DNA from: an uncultured Pseudocitrobacter sp.
Lineage (GTDB): Bacteria; Pseudomonadota; Gammaproteobacteria; Enterobacterales; Enterobacteriaceae
Assembly (NCBI GenBank): GCA_913778145.1
Contig: CAJYVI010000020.1
Span: 32,564 to 96,563, forward strand
Length of the DNA stretch: 64,000 nucleotides
Reading direction: 5' to 3'
Part shown: in pieces, positions 28,011 to 38,138 of the stretch
How positions within the stretch are numbered: the stretch's first letter is position 1
Layout: the number at the start of each line of letters is the position of its first letter
Position numbers and translations under genes: made by a program
Notes under the pieces: model-generated
Seen by the model: the letters and a program-made list of their open reading frames with translations, nothing else
The model's database searches: none
Told to the model about the DNA's origin: nothing

Positions 28011-28565
28011 ATGTCCGCGCGCGAAGCCGCTACTGCCACTGATGTTGACATTCGTTTAGCCCAGCCTGATGACGTTCACGCTATTTCCGCTATTTATGCC
28101 TGTCACGTGCTGAACGGGCGAGCCTCCTTTGAAGAAACCCCGCCTTCTATTGAAGAAATGCGCGAACGCATGAAGAAGGTGAATGATCACGGTTTGCCGT
28201 GGCTGGTTGCGCTGTATCGCGGCGTGGTGGTTGGATACTGCTACGCCTCGCCCTACCGCCCTCGCCCGGCGTATCGTTATACGGTGGAAGAGTCGATTTA
28301 TCTGGATGCGACCATGACCGGGCACGGCATTGGCAGCGCGCTGCTGGGCAGGTTGATTGAGATTTGCGAGCAGGGGCCGTGGCGGCAAATGTTGGCGGTA
28401 GTCGGCGACGGGCACAATAATCCAGGCTCGCTGAACCTGCATAAGAAACTCGGGTTCGTGATTGCCGGGCAGTTGCGTAGCGTAGGCTATAAGCTCGGTG
28501 ACTGGCGGGATACGTTGATTATGCAGCGCCCGCTCAATGATGGGGATTGGACGCTGCCGGAGTAG
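28011..28565 (+). CDS. GNAT N-acetyltransferase, phosphinothricin/methionine sulfone type
   Basis: A 184-residue acetyltransferase of the PAT/MnaT family, which acetylates phosphinothricin, methionine sulfoximine or methionine sulfone with acetyl-CoA. Motif A of the GNAT fold is visible around residues 101-118 (ATMTGHGIGSALL), as are the family segments FEETPPS near the N terminus and YRPRPAYRYTVEESIY. A GAGGAA ribosome site precedes the ATG. It follows the dld terminator closely, so independent transcription must begin within or before that hairpin. Confidence 0.82.
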   Translation: MSAREAATATDVDIRLAQPDDVHAISAIYACHVLNGRASFEETPPSIEEMRERMKKVNDHGLPWLVALYRGVVVGYCYASPYRPRPAYRYTVEESIYLDATMTGHGIGSALLGRLIEICEQGPWRQMLAVVGDGHNNPGSLNLHKKLGFVIAGQLRSVGYKLGDWRDTLIMQRPLNDGDWTLPE

Positions 28566-28575
28566 CAGGTTTAGT

Positions 28576-28642
28576 GCAGCGCATCCGGCAAAACCCAGCT
28601 CCGCGCCCGTAGGCCGGATAAGCGCAGCGCCATCCGGCATTA
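28576..28642. repeat. REP/BIME element between the acetyltransferase gene and pbpG
   Basis: Inverted REP units GCGCATCCGGCAAAA and GTAGGCCGGATAAGCGCAGC to GCCATCCGGCATTA lie between two convergent genes, a position typical of these palindromes. Confidence 0.85.
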
Positions 28643-28663
28643 CCGCGCCGAAGCCGAATAAAC

Positions 28664-29611
28664 TTAATCTTCCTGGGTCGCCACTTTACCGTGCGCCAGG
28701 TTGCCCGCAATCTGCGACTCTTTCTGCTTTTTGTAGCTCAGCGCGGCCGCAGGAACCGGCATCACCTTCCCGGTTTCGACCCAGGTACGCAGACGGCTGG
28801 CGTCGGCGAAGTGGGTATATTTACCAAACGCATCCATCACCACCATAGCTACCGGACGTTTGTTCATCACCGTACGCATCACCAGACAGTGGCCCGCCGC
28901 ATTGGTAAAGCCAGTTTTGGTCAGCTGGATATTCCAGTTATCGCGGTACACCAGATGGTTGGTGTTGCGGAACGGCAGCGTGTACGCCGGGTTAGCAAAA
29001 GTCGCCATATCTTCACGCGTGGTGCTCAACTGACCAATCAGCGGATACCGTTTGGTGGCAATCAGCATTTTGGTCAGGTCGCGCGCCGTTGATACGTTGT
29101 GAATCGACAGCCCGGTCGGTTCCACATAGCGCGTGTGCGTCATTCCCAACGCTTTGGCTTTCGCATTCATGGCGCGAATAAACGCATCGTAACCGCCAGG
29201 ATAGTGATGCGCCAGGCTTGCCGCCGCGCGGTTCTCCGACGACATCAGCGCCAGCAACAGCATATTTTTACGGCTGATTTTACTGTTCAGACGCACGCGG
29301 GAATAGATCCCTTTCATCTCCGGCGTGTGGCTGATATCGACGCTTAGCATCTCATCAAGCGGCAAATGCGCATCCAGCACGACCATCGCGGTCATGACTT
29401 TGGTAATGGAGGCAATCGGGCGCACCAGATCCGGTTCGCTGGCGTAGATCACTTTATTGGTTTCAAGATCGACAATCATCGCACTACCGGAGGCAATTTC
29501 CGGACGCGAGGCCGCAGCCGTCGTCGCTGCCGTTTTAGCACTCGCCTGAGGCGCAAAAGGCACAGCCAGCATTAGCGCCAGGCTGAGCAGGGAAACGCGA
29601 AATTTCTGCAT
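28664..29611 (-). CDS. pbpG: D-alanyl-D-alanine endopeptidase PBP7
   Basis: A periplasmic low-molecular-weight penicillin-binding protein that cuts DD-cross-links in peptidoglycan. The 315 residues begin with a signal peptide (ending near ASA, residue 25). The three active-site motifs are intact: S68-I-T-K71, S-E-N at 125-127 and K233-T-G. E. coli PBP7 is 310 residues. The gene stands alone on the minus strand, convergent with the acetyltransferase gene. Confidence 0.95.
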   Translation of the reverse strand: MQKFRVSLLSLALMLAVPFAPQASAKTAATTAAASRPEIASGSAMIVDLETNKVIYASEPDLVRPIASITKVMTAMVVLDAHLPLDEMLSVDISHTPEMKGIYSRVRLNSKISRKNMLLLALMSSENRAAASLAHHYPGGYDAFIRAMNAKAKALGMTHTRYVEPTGLSIHNVSTARDLTKMLIATKRYPLIGQLSTTREDMATFANPAYTLPFRNTNHLVYRDNWNIQLTKTGFTNAAGHCLVMRTVMNKRPVAMVVMDAFGKYTHFADASRLRTWVETGKVMPVPAAALSYKKQKESQIAGNLAHGKVATQED

Positions 29612-29790
29612 GATGTGTTTTCTGGTGGTTATTTATGCACTGTATGGAATATGGACGCTACGTGCGTAAGGGCAATGTAGCGAGAAGTCCATCATAGCGC
29701 GGAGGACAAGGCGTCTACCAGAAAAGAATAGTGAATAAATGCTGCATTGCTGGCGCGAAACAATTCACACCAGCAATGCATAAGAGCGAA

Positions 29791-30378
29791 TCAGAACAAT
29801 CGATAACCATAGCCCCACAGAATAACGGTGATCGCCAGCAGCACTTCCAGTACCAGTACGCCAATTGCCAACGTCGAACTGGCGAAGCTCAACCCCTCTT
29901 CGCGGTTAATATTAAGGAACGTTGGAATACCGACGTAGAGTAAATAGCCGGTGTAGAACAACGCGACCGTACCTATTAGTGCGCAGAGCCAGACCAACGG
30001 ATAGAGCGCCACAATACCGCTCAGAAACATCGGCGTCGCTACATAACCGGCAAACACCATACAGCGCTTAAGCGACGGACGCTCCGGATAGTTACGCGCC
30101 ATCCACCAGATGACGCGCCCCATCACCGCGACGCCCCCGAGCATCACCCCATAGAAAATCACCGCCAGGAATAAACCGGTCACCGGTGACAGTTTAACCA
30201 CATTACCATCGCCGAAATTCCAGCCCAGCTGCGTTGTTCCTATAAATGCACAGATAACAGGAATCGCGGCCATCAACAGAACATGGTGCGTGTAATGGTG
30301 TGAAACGGTTTCGTTTTCACTCCGAATGACATGCATTTCTCGATCGGGATGGGATAACAGACCCCAGACATGGTTCAT
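29791..30378 (-). CDS. yohC: Yip1-family inner membrane protein YohC
   Basis: A 195-residue membrane protein with about five hydrophobic segments and an N-terminal NHVWGLLSHPDREM, as in E. coli YohC of the same length. It belongs to the Yip1/DUF1282 family; its function is not known. It is divergent from yohD across 151 bases. Confidence 0.92.
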   Translation of the reverse strand: MNHVWGLLSHPDREMHVIRSENETVSHHYTHHVLLMAAIPVICAFIGTTQLGWNFGDGNVVKLSPVTGLFLAVIFYGVMLGGVAVMGRVIWWMARNYPERPSLKRCMVFAGYVATPMFLSGIVALYPLVWLCALIGTVALFYTGYLLYVGIPTFLNINREEGLSFASSTLAIGVLVLEVLLAITVILWGYGYRLF

Positions 30379-30529
30379 AACGCCTCCTCGACACGGCTTC
30401 GTACCACGTAACGTAAGTATAATTCACGCTAATAGATTATTTATTGAGCAGACAAAAAATAACGCCGCCCCCGGCTTTCGCTCAGGGGTGTATGCTTAGA
30501 GAAGATGTTTAAAGGAAACGACGATAACG

Positions 30530-31093
30530 ATGGATATACCGGCTCTGATTTCACAATATGGTTATGCCGTGCTGGTGCTGGGCAGCATGGCGGAAGGCGA
30601 AACGGTGACGCTGCTTGGCGGCGTGGCGGCGCATCAGGGGTTGCTGCGTTTCCCGCTGGTGGTGATTTCCGTCGCCCTCGGCGGGATGATTGGCGATCAG
30701 GTGCTCTATTTGCTGGGCCGCCACTTTGGCGGGCGGATGCTGAAGCGCTACTCGCGACAGCACACCAAAATTCGCAAGGCGCAGCGGCTGATCCAGCGTC
30801 ATCCTTATCTCTTCGTGATTGGCAGCCGCTTTATGTATGGTTTTCGTATAATCGGCCCGCTGTTGATTGGTGCCAGCCGTATACCGCCGAAACTCTTTCT
30901 GCCGCTCAATATTGTTGGCGCGCTGGTGTGGGCGCTGATTTTCACCACCCTCGGCTATGTGGGTGGTGAAGTGGTCGCACCCTGGCTGCACAACCTGGAC
31001 GCCCATTTGAAACATTGGATCTGGTTAATTCTGGTCGTTGTCGTTGTGCTGGCCGTACGTTGGTGGTTTAAACGCCGCGCGGATAAATCATAA
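30530..31093 (+). CDS. yohD: DedA-family membrane protein YohD
   Basis: A 187-residue protein of the DedA/SNARE-associated family, which act in lipid carrier recycling and membrane homeostasis. Visible are an early acidic GSMAEGE motif, GGMIGDQVLYLLGRHFG, and the family's RFMYGFRIIGPLLIGASR re-entrant loop with essential Arg, then two or three C-terminal helices and a basic tail. Its last six bases overlap the mdtQ stop on the other strand; yohF, which lies between these genes in E. coli, is missing. Confidence 0.92.
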   Translation: MDIPALISQYGYAVLVLGSMAEGETVTLLGGVAAHQGLLRFPLVVISVALGGMIGDQVLYLLGRHFGGRMLKRYSRQHTKIRKAQRLIQRHPYLFVIGSRFMYGFRIIGPLLIGASRIPPKLFLPLNIVGALVWALIFTTLGYVGGEVVAPWLHNLDAHLKHWIWLILVVVVVLAVRWWFKRRADKS

Positions 31094-32527
31094 CGCCTGA
31101 TACCCGCCGCCGAGCGCAGAAGTCAACTGAATGGACGCATCCAGCCATTCACCCTGCAACTTGAGGGCATTAATCTGCTCACGCAGCGCAGGCAGTTTCG
31201 CATGGCTGTACTGCGCGTTGGAAATGATACCCACCTTCAGCCGCGCCTGCGCCAGCGCCGCCACGCGTCCGGCATCACGTTGCACGTGAGTTTGCTGTTG
31301 GTTTTTCGCGGCCAGCGTTTCCATCTGGCTGGCGCACTTCGCCACCTGGTTAACGGCATCAACCACCGCTTTGTTATAACGGGCGATGGAGTAATTATTC
31401 TCCGCGCTGGCGATATCCAGATTTGCATTTAACCTGCCACTGTCAAAGATGGGCAGCGTTAACCCTGCCGTGACGCCCATCTGCTGGGCAGAGTGCCGGA
31501 ACAGATCGCTCAGGTGCAGGGCATCCTGTTGCAGGAACGCCATGATGTTGATATCCGGGTAAAACGCGGCTTTCGCCGCATCAACATCGCTCAGGGTCGA
31601 TTCCACCAGCCAGCGCGCTTCCTGGAGGTCCGGGCGACGGGCGAGCAGCTCAAAGCCCAGTTGCGCGGGCAATTGTGCTGCCACCGTTGGTAACGCCACC
31701 GTCTTCAACTGCAACGGCGTTGACTGCGCGTTAGTCAGCGCCATCAACCGCGCTTCAATCTCTTTCAGATTGCCATTGATATCCGCTAACTGTTGCCCGG
31801 TTTTACCGACGTTAATATCGTTTTCAACACCCTCTACCGAGTCGGTAATGCCCGCCTGATAGAGTTTTTTATCCACCGACACAATCAGATTTTGTTCTTG
31901 CTGAATCTGTTCAAGCTGCTGACGAATAGCCGATTCCGTTTGCCACTGCCAGTACAACCGCGCCACACTGCTCGCCAGCAACTGGCGGGTTTGCGCCATC
32001 TCGGCGATATCGGCTTTTACTTTGCCAATTCGCGCGCTCACCTGCGCGGCATCTTTCCCCCACAGGTCGACATTCCAGCCCGCCGTTAAGCCAAAGGTGC
32101 CGTTGGTATACCACGGCCCGGTTGTGCCTGCCGCCGGGTCATCCAAAGCAAACGGCCCCATCAGCCCTTCCGCCGACATTTTTTGTCGCTCCAGATCGGC
32201 GGAGAAATTCACCTGCGGCCCACCGTTCGCTTCGGCCATTTTCGCCTGCGCTTCCGCAAGCGCAATACGCTGCTGTGCGATAGCCATATCCGGCGCGTCG
32301 CGTAGCGCCCGTTCAATCAGCGCGTTAAGCTGCGGATCGTGATAGTCGTGCCACCACGTGGATGTCGGCCAGCCGTTTTTCAGCGCTGCGGGCAGCGAGG
32401 AGTCAATGTGTGATACGGGCAGCGTTTTTGCCAGACGCGCCTCGGTTTGATGCGATGGCGCACAGGCGCAAAGCGTAAATATAATCGGTAAGCTTAATAC
32501 CGCGAGCGTTCTAACAGAATGTTTCAT
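31088..32527 (-). CDS. mdtQ: Outer-membrane efflux lipoprotein MdtQ
   Basis: A 479-residue TolC/NodT-type outer membrane factor. The signal peptide ends in the lipobox LCAC, with lipidated C22. Two OEP repeats form the alpha-barrel; conserved segments include ARRPDLQEARW and SARIGKVKADIA. In E. coli K-12 the gene is broken into pseudogene pieces, while here the frame is intact. No inner-membrane pump or adaptor gene is next to it, so its partner must be encoded elsewhere. Confidence 0.92.
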   Translation of the reverse strand: MKHSVRTLAVLSLPIIFTLCACAPSHQTEARLAKTLPVSHIDSSLPAALKNGWPTSTWWHDYHDPQLNALIERALRDAPDMAIAQQRIALAEAQAKMAEANGGPQVNFSADLERQKMSAEGLMGPFALDDPAAGTTGPWYTNGTFGLTAGWNVDLWGKDAAQVSARIGKVKADIAEMAQTRQLLASSVARLYWQWQTESAIRQQLEQIQQEQNLIVSVDKKLYQAGITDSVEGVENDINVGKTGQQLADINGNLKEIEARLMALTNAQSTPLQLKTVALPTVAAQLPAQLGFELLARRPDLQEARWLVESTLSDVDAAKAAFYPDINIMAFLQQDALHLSDLFRHSAQQMGVTAGLTLPIFDSGRLNANLDIASAENNYSIARYNKAVVDAVNQVAKCASQMETLAAKNQQQTHVQRDAGRVAALAQARLKVGIISNAQYSHAKLPALREQINALKLQGEWLDASIQLTSALGGGYQAL

Positions 32528-32786
32528 GGAATTTGCGAGCGTCTGAAAAGAGGCGCAAATAATAGAGAAAATCAGAGGCTTTGCTTTAGTAACCCGTGTG
32601 GAAGAATAACCGGTGAAAAGTGATCACGTCGCGTTATTTATGCATCTTATAAATACGTAAATCCTGTTTCGAAATACCTGCGCCGCTATTTTTTGATTCA
32701 GATCGAATTAAAGCGCACGACTTAATATAATTTAACCTTAAACGTTGGCATAATTATTTATTGCATGAATGAATTAGAGGTTATTG
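32528..32786. other. Intergenic region, mdtQ to methyltransferase
   Basis: 259 bases, AT-rich in the right half, holding divergent promoters for mdtQ and the methyltransferase. No repeat or RNA structure was recognised. Confidence 0.4.
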
Positions 32787-33518
32787 ATGACACAAAATAT
32801 TTATGACGATCCGCACTTTTTTGCCGGTTACGCCACGCTGGATCGCTCAGTAAAAGGGTTAGACGGCGCGCCGGAATGGCCGCGTATTCAAACGCTGCTG
32901 CCTGAAATTCAGGGCAAGAAGGCGGTTGATTTAGGCTGCGGCTACGGCTGGTTCTGCCGCTGGGCGCGCGATAACGGCGCGGCGAATGTACTGGGGCTGG
33001 ATGTTTCGCAGAAAATGCTCGCGAAGGCGCAGGAAATGACGTCCGGTCAACACATTACTTATCAGCGTGCTGACCTGGAAACGCTTGTTCTACCAGCCAG
33101 CACCTTCGACCTGGCCTACAGTTCGCTGGCGCTGCACTATTTGACGGATATCGAGGGCTTGTTCCACACACTGCATCAGGCCTTAAAGCCGGGCGGCAAA
33201 CTGGTTTTCTCGGCTGAGCACCCCGTCTACACTGCCCCGGCAAATCAACAGTGGGTGGTGGATAGTCAGGGAAATAAACACTGGCCGGTCAGCCAGTATC
33301 AACAGGAAGGCGAGCGCATCAGCAACTGGTTTGCCGAGGGCGTGAAGAAGCAGCACCGCAAACTTGCCACCTGGATTAATGCGCTAATTGCCGCCGGTTT
33401 TATCATTGAAGCGCTGGATGAATGGGGGCCGTCGGCTGAGCAAATCGCCGCTAACCCGGCGCTGGATGAAGAGAAAGAGCGCCCGATGATTTTTATTCTG
33501 AGCGCCCGAAAAGCTTAA
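32787..33518 (+). CDS. Class I SAM-dependent methyltransferase
   Basis: A 243-residue methyltransferase. Motif I is [11 protein letters not shown] (near 50-60), the acidic loop after beta-2 is LGLDVSQ, and the post-motif segment [13 protein letters not shown] follows. The substrate cannot be predicted; the fold matches the UbiE/Methyltransf_11 group. The start is the ATG at 32787 with an AGAGG ribosome site; a TTG one codon upstream is also in frame. Its stop overlaps the dusC stop by four bases in convergent orientation. Confidence 0.8.
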   Translation: MTQNIYDDPHFFAGYATLDRSVKGLDGAPEWPRIQTLLPEIQGKKAVDLGCGYGWFCRWARDNGAANVLGLDVSQKMLAKAQEMTSGQHITYQRADLETLVLPASTFDLAYSSLALHYLTDIEGLFHTLHQALKPGGKLVFSAEHPVYTAPANQQWVVDSQGNKHWPVSQYQQEGERISNWFAEGVKKQHRKLATWINALIAAGFIIEALDEWGPSAEQIAANPALDEEKERPMIFILSARKA

Positions 33519-34450
33519 TGCCAGCGCAGGATTTCACGCGCCACCGACGCGGAGTCCTGCAACGCCCTTACTGCCATAAACAGTTCTGTGGCTTCCTCGT
33601 ACTCTTTGCGCAGGTAGCCCAGCCACTGTTTGATACGCGCCAGATGATACAGCCCGGTGTCGTCCTGTTTTTCCAGCAGACAATATTTTTGCAGCAGACG
33701 CACTACGTCCGGCCACGGCATCCGGGGTTCGTTGTACTTCACCACCCGGCTCAGGTTTGGCACGTTCAGCGCACCGCGGCCAATCATCACCGCGTCGCAC
33801 CCGGTTACCGCCATGCATTGTTGCGCACTTTTCCAGTCCCAGATTTCGCCGTTGGCGATAACCGGAATGGTCAGACGCTGGCGGATATCGGCGATTGCCT
33901 GCCAGTTAATCCGCTCGGCTTTGTAGCCATCTTCTTTGGTGCGACCGTGTACCACCAGCTCGGTTGCGCCCGCTTGCTGCACCGCATCGGCAATTTCAAA
34001 CTGACGCGCACCGCTGTCCCAGCCCAGACGCACTTTTACAGTGACGGGAAGATCCGCAGGCACCGCTTCACGCATCGCTTTCGCGCCGCGATAGATAAGC
34101 TCAGGATCTTTCAGCAAGGTCGCCCCACCGCCGCTGCCGTTCACCATTTTGGACGGACAGCCGCAGTTGAGATCCACGCCCCATGAACCCAGTTCCACCG
34201 CGCGGGCGGCGTTTTCTGCCAGCCATTCGGGATACTGGCCCAAAAGCTGGATGCGCACCAGCGTACCGCTCGGCGTACGGCTGTGGTTGTTCAGTTCCGG
34301 GCACAGTTTATGGAACGATTTTACCGGCAGCAGTTTATCCACCACGCGCAGAAATTCGGTGACGCAGAGATCGTAATCATTCACTTCGGTCAGCAGCTCG
34401 CGCACCAGCGAATCGAGCACGCCTTCCATCGGCGCCAGTAAAACACGCAT
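33515..34450 (-). CDS. dusC: tRNA-dihydrouridine(16) synthase DusC
   Basis: An FMN enzyme that reduces U16 in tRNA. From ATG 34450 ([11 protein letters not shown]) it is 311 residues, close to the 315 of E. coli DusC. The catalytic Cys lies in NCGCPSK (about 98), and the FMN-binding HGRTK, ANGEIWD and MIGRGAL segments are present. A longer in-frame start at 34498 would run through the mhb terminator hairpin and is rejected. Only 14 bases separate that terminator from the start codon, and the ribosome site is weak. Confidence 0.94.
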   Translation of the reverse strand: MRVLLAPMEGVLDSLVRELLTEVNDYDLCVTEFLRVVDKLLPVKSFHKLCPELNNHSRTPSGTLVRIQLLGQYPEWLAENAARAVELGSWGVDLNCGCPSKMVNGSGGGATLLKDPELIYRGAKAMREAVPADLPVTVKVRLGWDSGARQFEIADAVQQAGATELVVHGRTKEDGYKAERINWQAIADIRQRLTIPVIANGEIWDWKSAQQCMAVTGCDAVMIGRGALNVPNLSRVVKYNEPRMPWPDVVRLLQKYCLLEKQDDTGLYHLARIKQWLGYLRKEYEEATELFMAVRALQDSASVAREILRWH

Positions 34451-34463
34451 ATTGATACCCAGT

Positions 34464-34495
34464 AAAAAAAGAGGCGCTATGTTAGCGCCTCTTTT
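34464..34495 (-). terminator. Terminator of the mhb operon
   Basis: Stem GAGGCGCTA / TAGCGCCTC, extended by A:T pairs, with loop TGT (plus strand). On the minus strand it is followed by seven T. It lies 18 bases past the mhbM stop and 14 bases before the dusC start. Confidence 0.9.
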
Positions 34496-34512
34496 CATCG
34501 GTTAAAAGCCTG

Positions 34513-35706
34513 TTAGCGGGGTTGCAGGCAGTTATCTTCTTTCCAGCCGTAGAGCCACTCCATCGCGCGATAGAACTCGGCCTGAGTTTTGCCTTTCCAC
34601 AGCAGGTTACGCACGTGGCGCTCGACGCCTGCGGCGTGATAAATACGCCCCATTTCGCGGGTCGACCAGACAATACGCGCAGTGCGCGGAATACGTACGG
34701 ACTCATACAGCGCGAACGCTTCGGCGGCATCGCCATCACATTGCGCCAGCGCTTTGCCGATGGTGACAGCATCTTCCAGCGCCATGCACGCGCCCTGTGC
34801 CATATACTGCGCCACCGGATGTGCGGCATCGCCCACTAAGGTAATGCGATCGTTGCCCCATTTTTCCACCGGCTCACGGTCGGCGGTGGACCAGCGACGC
34901 CAGGACGTTGGCTTGTCGAGCATCTGGCGCGGACGCGGGTGAATGCCTTTAAAGTAAGAGAGCACCTCTTCTTTACTGCCGTCCTTCACGCCCCACTCTT
35001 CAGTCTCGCGGCTGTGGAACGTCACCACCAGGTTATACTGTTTGCCGCCACGCAGCGGATAATGCACCAGGTGACAATGCGGGCCTGCCCACAGCACCGG
35101 GGCGTTGATACGTAGATCGTCCGGCATATCGTCGCAGTCAATAACCGCGCGATACACCACATGCCCGGTGACGCGAGGCGCGTCGCCCAGCAGGCTCTGA
35201 CGCACGACGGATTTCACGCCGTCGCAGCCAATCAGAATATCTGCCGTCCAACTATTGCCTTTGTCATCGAATACGGTGACATCGTGGTCGGTCTGACGGA
35301 TATCCACCACATGGGTAGATGTGCGGTATTCCACGCACGGATGCACCATCGCCGCTTCCCATACCGTCGCATGAATATCGACACGGTGAATCACTGCATA
35401 CGGGCCGCCAAAATGGTCGCGGAACGCCTGCCCGGTTTCGATATGCACCACTTCTTCGCCGTTCACCGCGTCCATCATGGTGATGTGGTCGGTAAATACC
35501 GCACGCTGGCGGGCGACTTCCCCCACACCAAGGCTGTCCAGTGCAGAAAACGCGTTCGGGCCAAGCTGAATGCCCGCGCCGATTTCACCAATTTCATGCG
35601 CCCTTTCCAGCAGCATCACCTTGATGCCCTGACGCGCCAGAGACAGCGCGGTCGCCGCGCCGCCAATCCCGCCACCGACAATAATTGCACTCGTCACTTT
35701 TGCCAT
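34513..35706 (-). CDS. mhbM: 3-hydroxybenzoate 6-hydroxylase
   Basis: A 397-residue FAD- and NADH-dependent monooxygenase that converts 3-hydroxybenzoate to gentisate. The N-terminal GGGIGGAATALSLARQG dinucleotide fold, the internal DG-type motif ADILIGCDGVKS and the GDAAHP motif (in LVGDAAHPVAQYMAQG) are the hallmarks of class A flavin hydroxylases. Last gene of the mhbTDHIM operon; 14 bases separate it from mhbI, and a strong terminator follows. Confidence 0.93.
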   Translation of the reverse strand: MAKVTSAIIVGGGIGGAATALSLARQGIKVMLLERAHEIGEIGAGIQLGPNAFSALDSLGVGEVARQRAVFTDHITMMDAVNGEEVVHIETGQAFRDHFGGPYAVIHRVDIHATVWEAAMVHPCVEYRTSTHVVDIRQTDHDVTVFDDKGNSWTADILIGCDGVKSVVRQSLLGDAPRVTGHVVYRAVIDCDDMPDDLRINAPVLWAGPHCHLVHYPLRGGKQYNLVVTFHSRETEEWGVKDGSKEEVLSYFKGIHPRPRQMLDKPTSWRRWSTADREPVEKWGNDRITLVGDAAHPVAQYMAQGACMALEDAVTIGKALAQCDGDAAEAFALYESVRIPRTARIVWSTREMGRIYHAAGVERHVRNLLWKGKTQAEFYRAMEWLYGWKEDNCLQPR

Positions 35707-35720
35707 GATAACTCTCCTTA

Positions 35721-36365
35721 TTATGCCGGGATTTTGTCCTGTTGGTTCTCGGGTGCGGCAGCGACGAACGCTGGCAGCGCGGAACAGGCTTCATACACGG
35801 CTTTACAGCGGGGATACCCGCTAAGATCGCAACCCATACGTAACGCATTGGCCCACTGCGGCACCAGGCAGCAATCGGCCAGCGTTGGCGTATCGCCCAC
35901 GCAGAATTGCCCCGACTGGCTGTGGCGCAGCAGTTGCTCTACCGCGCTCAGCCCCTGCTGGACCCAGTGCGCATACCAGCGTTTTTTATCCTCTTCGCTG
36001 ACCTTCAGCTCATCGCTCAGGTAGCGCAGGACGCGCATATTATTGATTGGGTGGATATCGCAACTGATGGCATAGACGATTTCCAGAATCCGCATCCGCG
36101 CCGGATCGTTGTTCGGCAGCAGCGGGGTTTGCGGAAAATGGCGGTCCAGCCAGTCAATAATCGCCAGCGACTGCCCCAGTGATTCGCCATCGTCCGTCAC
36201 CAGCGCAGGCACCAGCCCAACCGGGTTGAGGCGGCGGTACTCCAGCGCGTTTTGCTGGCCGATACGAATATTGACGCCGACGGTGTCATAGTCGATACCC
36301 TTGAGCGCCATCGCGATGCGCACCCGATAGGAGGCCGAGCTATTGAAAAAACTGTACAGCTTCAT
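35721..36365 (-). CDS. mhbI: Maleylpyruvate isomerase
   Basis: A 214-residue glutathione S-transferase-like (zeta class) enzyme that isomerises maleylpyruvate to fumarylpyruvate with glutathione. The N-terminal thioredoxin-fold domain carries the zeta-class motif SSASYRVRIA with the active Ser/Cys region, and DGESLGQSLAIIDWLD binds glutathione. Third step of gentisate breakdown. Nine bases from mhbH. Confidence 0.92.
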   Translation of the reverse strand: MKLYSFFNSSASYRVRIAMALKGIDYDTVGVNIRIGQQNALEYRRLNPVGLVPALVTDDGESLGQSLAIIDWLDRHFPQTPLLPNNDPARMRILEIVYAISCDIHPINNMRVLRYLSDELKVSEEDKKRWYAHWVQQGLSAVEQLLRHSQSGQFCVGDTPTLADCCLVPQWANALRMGCDLSGYPRCKAVYEACSALPAFVAAAPENQQDKIPA

Positions 36366-36373
36366 CCGTCACC

Positions 36374-37075
36374 TCAAACAATCTTCACGGCGATAGGCGT
36401 TAAACCGTCCACGTTGCCGGTAATGGTATCGCCTTTCACCACCGCGCCAACGCCTTCCGGCGTGCCGGTAAAAATCAGGTCGCCCGGTTGCAGTTCAAAG
36501 AAACGAGACAGATAGCTGATGGTTTCATTCACTGACCAAATCAGATGTTTAATATCGCTGCGCTGGTGATCTTCCCCGTTCACCTGTAACCAGATGGGCG
36601 CGTTATCGACGCCGGAAACGTCAGCGGCTTTATGCAGCGGCGAGATTGGCGCAGACTTATCAAACGCTTTACCGATTTCCCACGGGCGGCCCATCTGGCG
36701 CATCTCCATCTGGCGGTCGCGGCGGGTCATATCCAGGCCGGTGGCGTAGCCCCAGACATACTCGTGCGCGTTTTCCAGCGGGATATCGCTGCCTTTTTTG
36801 CCAATCGCTACCACCAGCTCAATCTCATAGTGATAGTTATCGGTCTGCGCCGGGTACGCCAGATTCAACGTTTCGCCTGCGGCAACCGGCACAACTGCAT
36901 CGGCCGGTTTGCAGAAGAAGAATGGCGGTTCGCGATCCGGATCGAAGCCCATTTCACGGGCATGGGCGGCGTAGTTACGCCCTACACAATAGACGCGGCG
37001 GACCGGGAACTGCTCGTCGCTGCCAACAACCGGAATAGCGACGGGGGCCTGGGGTTCAAAGACATATTTGCTCAT
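36374..37075 (-). CDS. mhbH: Fumarylpyruvate hydrolase
   Basis: A 233-residue enzyme of the fumarylacetoacetate hydrolase superfamily that splits fumarylpyruvate to fumarate and pyruvate. Metal-binding acidic residues lie in [11 protein letters not shown] and the family end motif [11 protein letters not shown] is present. The N-terminal [17 protein letters not shown] is characteristic. Part of the mhb operon, 14 bases after mhbD. Confidence 0.93.
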   Translation of the reverse strand: MSKYVFEPQAPVAIPVVGSDEQFPVRRVYCVGRNYAAHAREMGFDPDREPPFFFCKPADAVVPVAAGETLNLAYPAQTDNYHYEIELVVAIGKKGSDIPLENAHEYVWGYATGLDMTRRDRQMEMRQMGRPWEIGKAFDKSAPISPLHKAADVSGVDNAPIWLQVNGEDHQRSDIKHLIWSVNETISYLSRFFELQPGDLIFTGTPEGVGAVVKGDTITGNVDGLTPIAVKIV

Positions 37076-37089
37076 TATTCTTCTCCTGA

Positions 37090-38127
37090 TTAGTAGCGTG
37101 CTTCACGGAACAGGCCCAACGCTTCCTGAACGGGGCGATCCGAAAAACTGAATAACACGGTCTCGTCCTGCGCATCGAACGATACGCTGTGCCAGGTCGG
37201 CACCACGAAGACATCTTTCTCTTTAAAGCTGAACACCTGATCGCCGACGGTGACCTGGCCACGGCCTTCCACCACGTGATAAATCGTGCTGTCGGTGGTG
37301 CATGCCTGGCGGGAGCGAAAGCCCTTCGGCAACAGTTGCAGGAATGCGCCCATGGATGGCATCGGGTAGCCGCCGGTAACCGGATTCACATAGCGCATTT
37401 TGTAGCCGTCCCATTCGTCGGCGTCGCCCAGGCGAGTGAGGTCGTGCAGCGCTTCGCGGCTGCGGTCATAGCGATAGTTAAAGATTGGCGAAGAGTTGCC
37501 GGTTTGATGGCGCAGGGGCAACATATTGGCGGCGTAGCGTGGCAGATAATCGCCTTCTTTGCGGGTGACCGGCTGCTGGTCTTCCGGATAATCTTCCGCG
37601 AAGCCGCAGCCAAGATAGTTCACCAGCGGCAAGTCCAGGCCATCCAGCCAAATCACCGGCTCGTCGCCTGGGTTGCCGTGGTCGTGCCAGCGCCATTGCG
37701 GGGTGAGAATAAAGTCGCCTGGATGCATCTGGGTGCGCTCACCATCGACGGCGGTAAACGCCCCTTTCCCCTCAACAATAAAACGTAGTGCCGACTGGTT
37801 ATGACGATGGCTCGGGGCCACTTCACCCGGCATAATCAGCTGTAAACCGGCGTACAGCGATGAGGTAATCGACGACTGTCCGCGCAGGGCCGGGTTTTCC
37901 AGCACCAGTACGCGGCGCACCGCTTCTTTCGCGCCAATCAACGAGCCGCTTTCCAGCAGCAGCGGGCGAATTTCCTGGTAGCTCCAGTGCGCAGGCGCGC
38001 AGGTCGGATTCGGCGTTTGCGGCACCAGGTGATGCAGCGATTCCCACAGCGGCGTCAGGTTCTGCCCGGAAATATGCTGGTAGTATTGTTGGCGTTCATT
38101 TTTGACGTCCGGATTCATCTGGCTCAT
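37090..38127 (-). CDS. mhbD: Gentisate 1,2-dioxygenase
   Basis: A 345-residue bicupin Fe(II) dioxygenase that opens the gentisate ring to maleylpyruvate. The first cupin has the metal-binding [14 protein letters not shown] segment and a downstream [10 protein letters not shown]; the second cupin, around residues 250-345, is less conserved at the metal site, as in the family. It lies between mhbT and mhbH, with an AAGGAGAA ribosome site. Confidence 0.94.
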   Translation of the reverse strand: MSQMNPDVKNERQQYYQHISGQNLTPLWESLHHLVPQTPNPTCAPAHWSYQEIRPLLLESGSLIGAKEAVRRVLVLENPALRGQSSITSSLYAGLQLIMPGEVAPSHRHNQSALRFIVEGKGAFTAVDGERTQMHPGDFILTPQWRWHDHGNPGDEPVIWLDGLDLPLVNYLGCGFAEDYPEDQQPVTRKEGDYLPRYAANMLPLRHQTGNSSPIFNYRYDRSREALHDLTRLGDADEWDGYKMRYVNPVTGGYPMPSMGAFLQLLPKGFRSRQACTTDSTIYHVVEGRGQVTVGDQVFSFKEKDVFVVPTWHSVSFDAQDETVLFSFSDRPVQEALGLFREARY

Positions 38128-38138
38128 TGTTATTCTCC

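Noticed and set aside
34451..34498. Extended N terminus for dusC
   Set aside because: The extra 16 codons are the mhb terminator hairpin; the family starts at [10 protein letters not shown].
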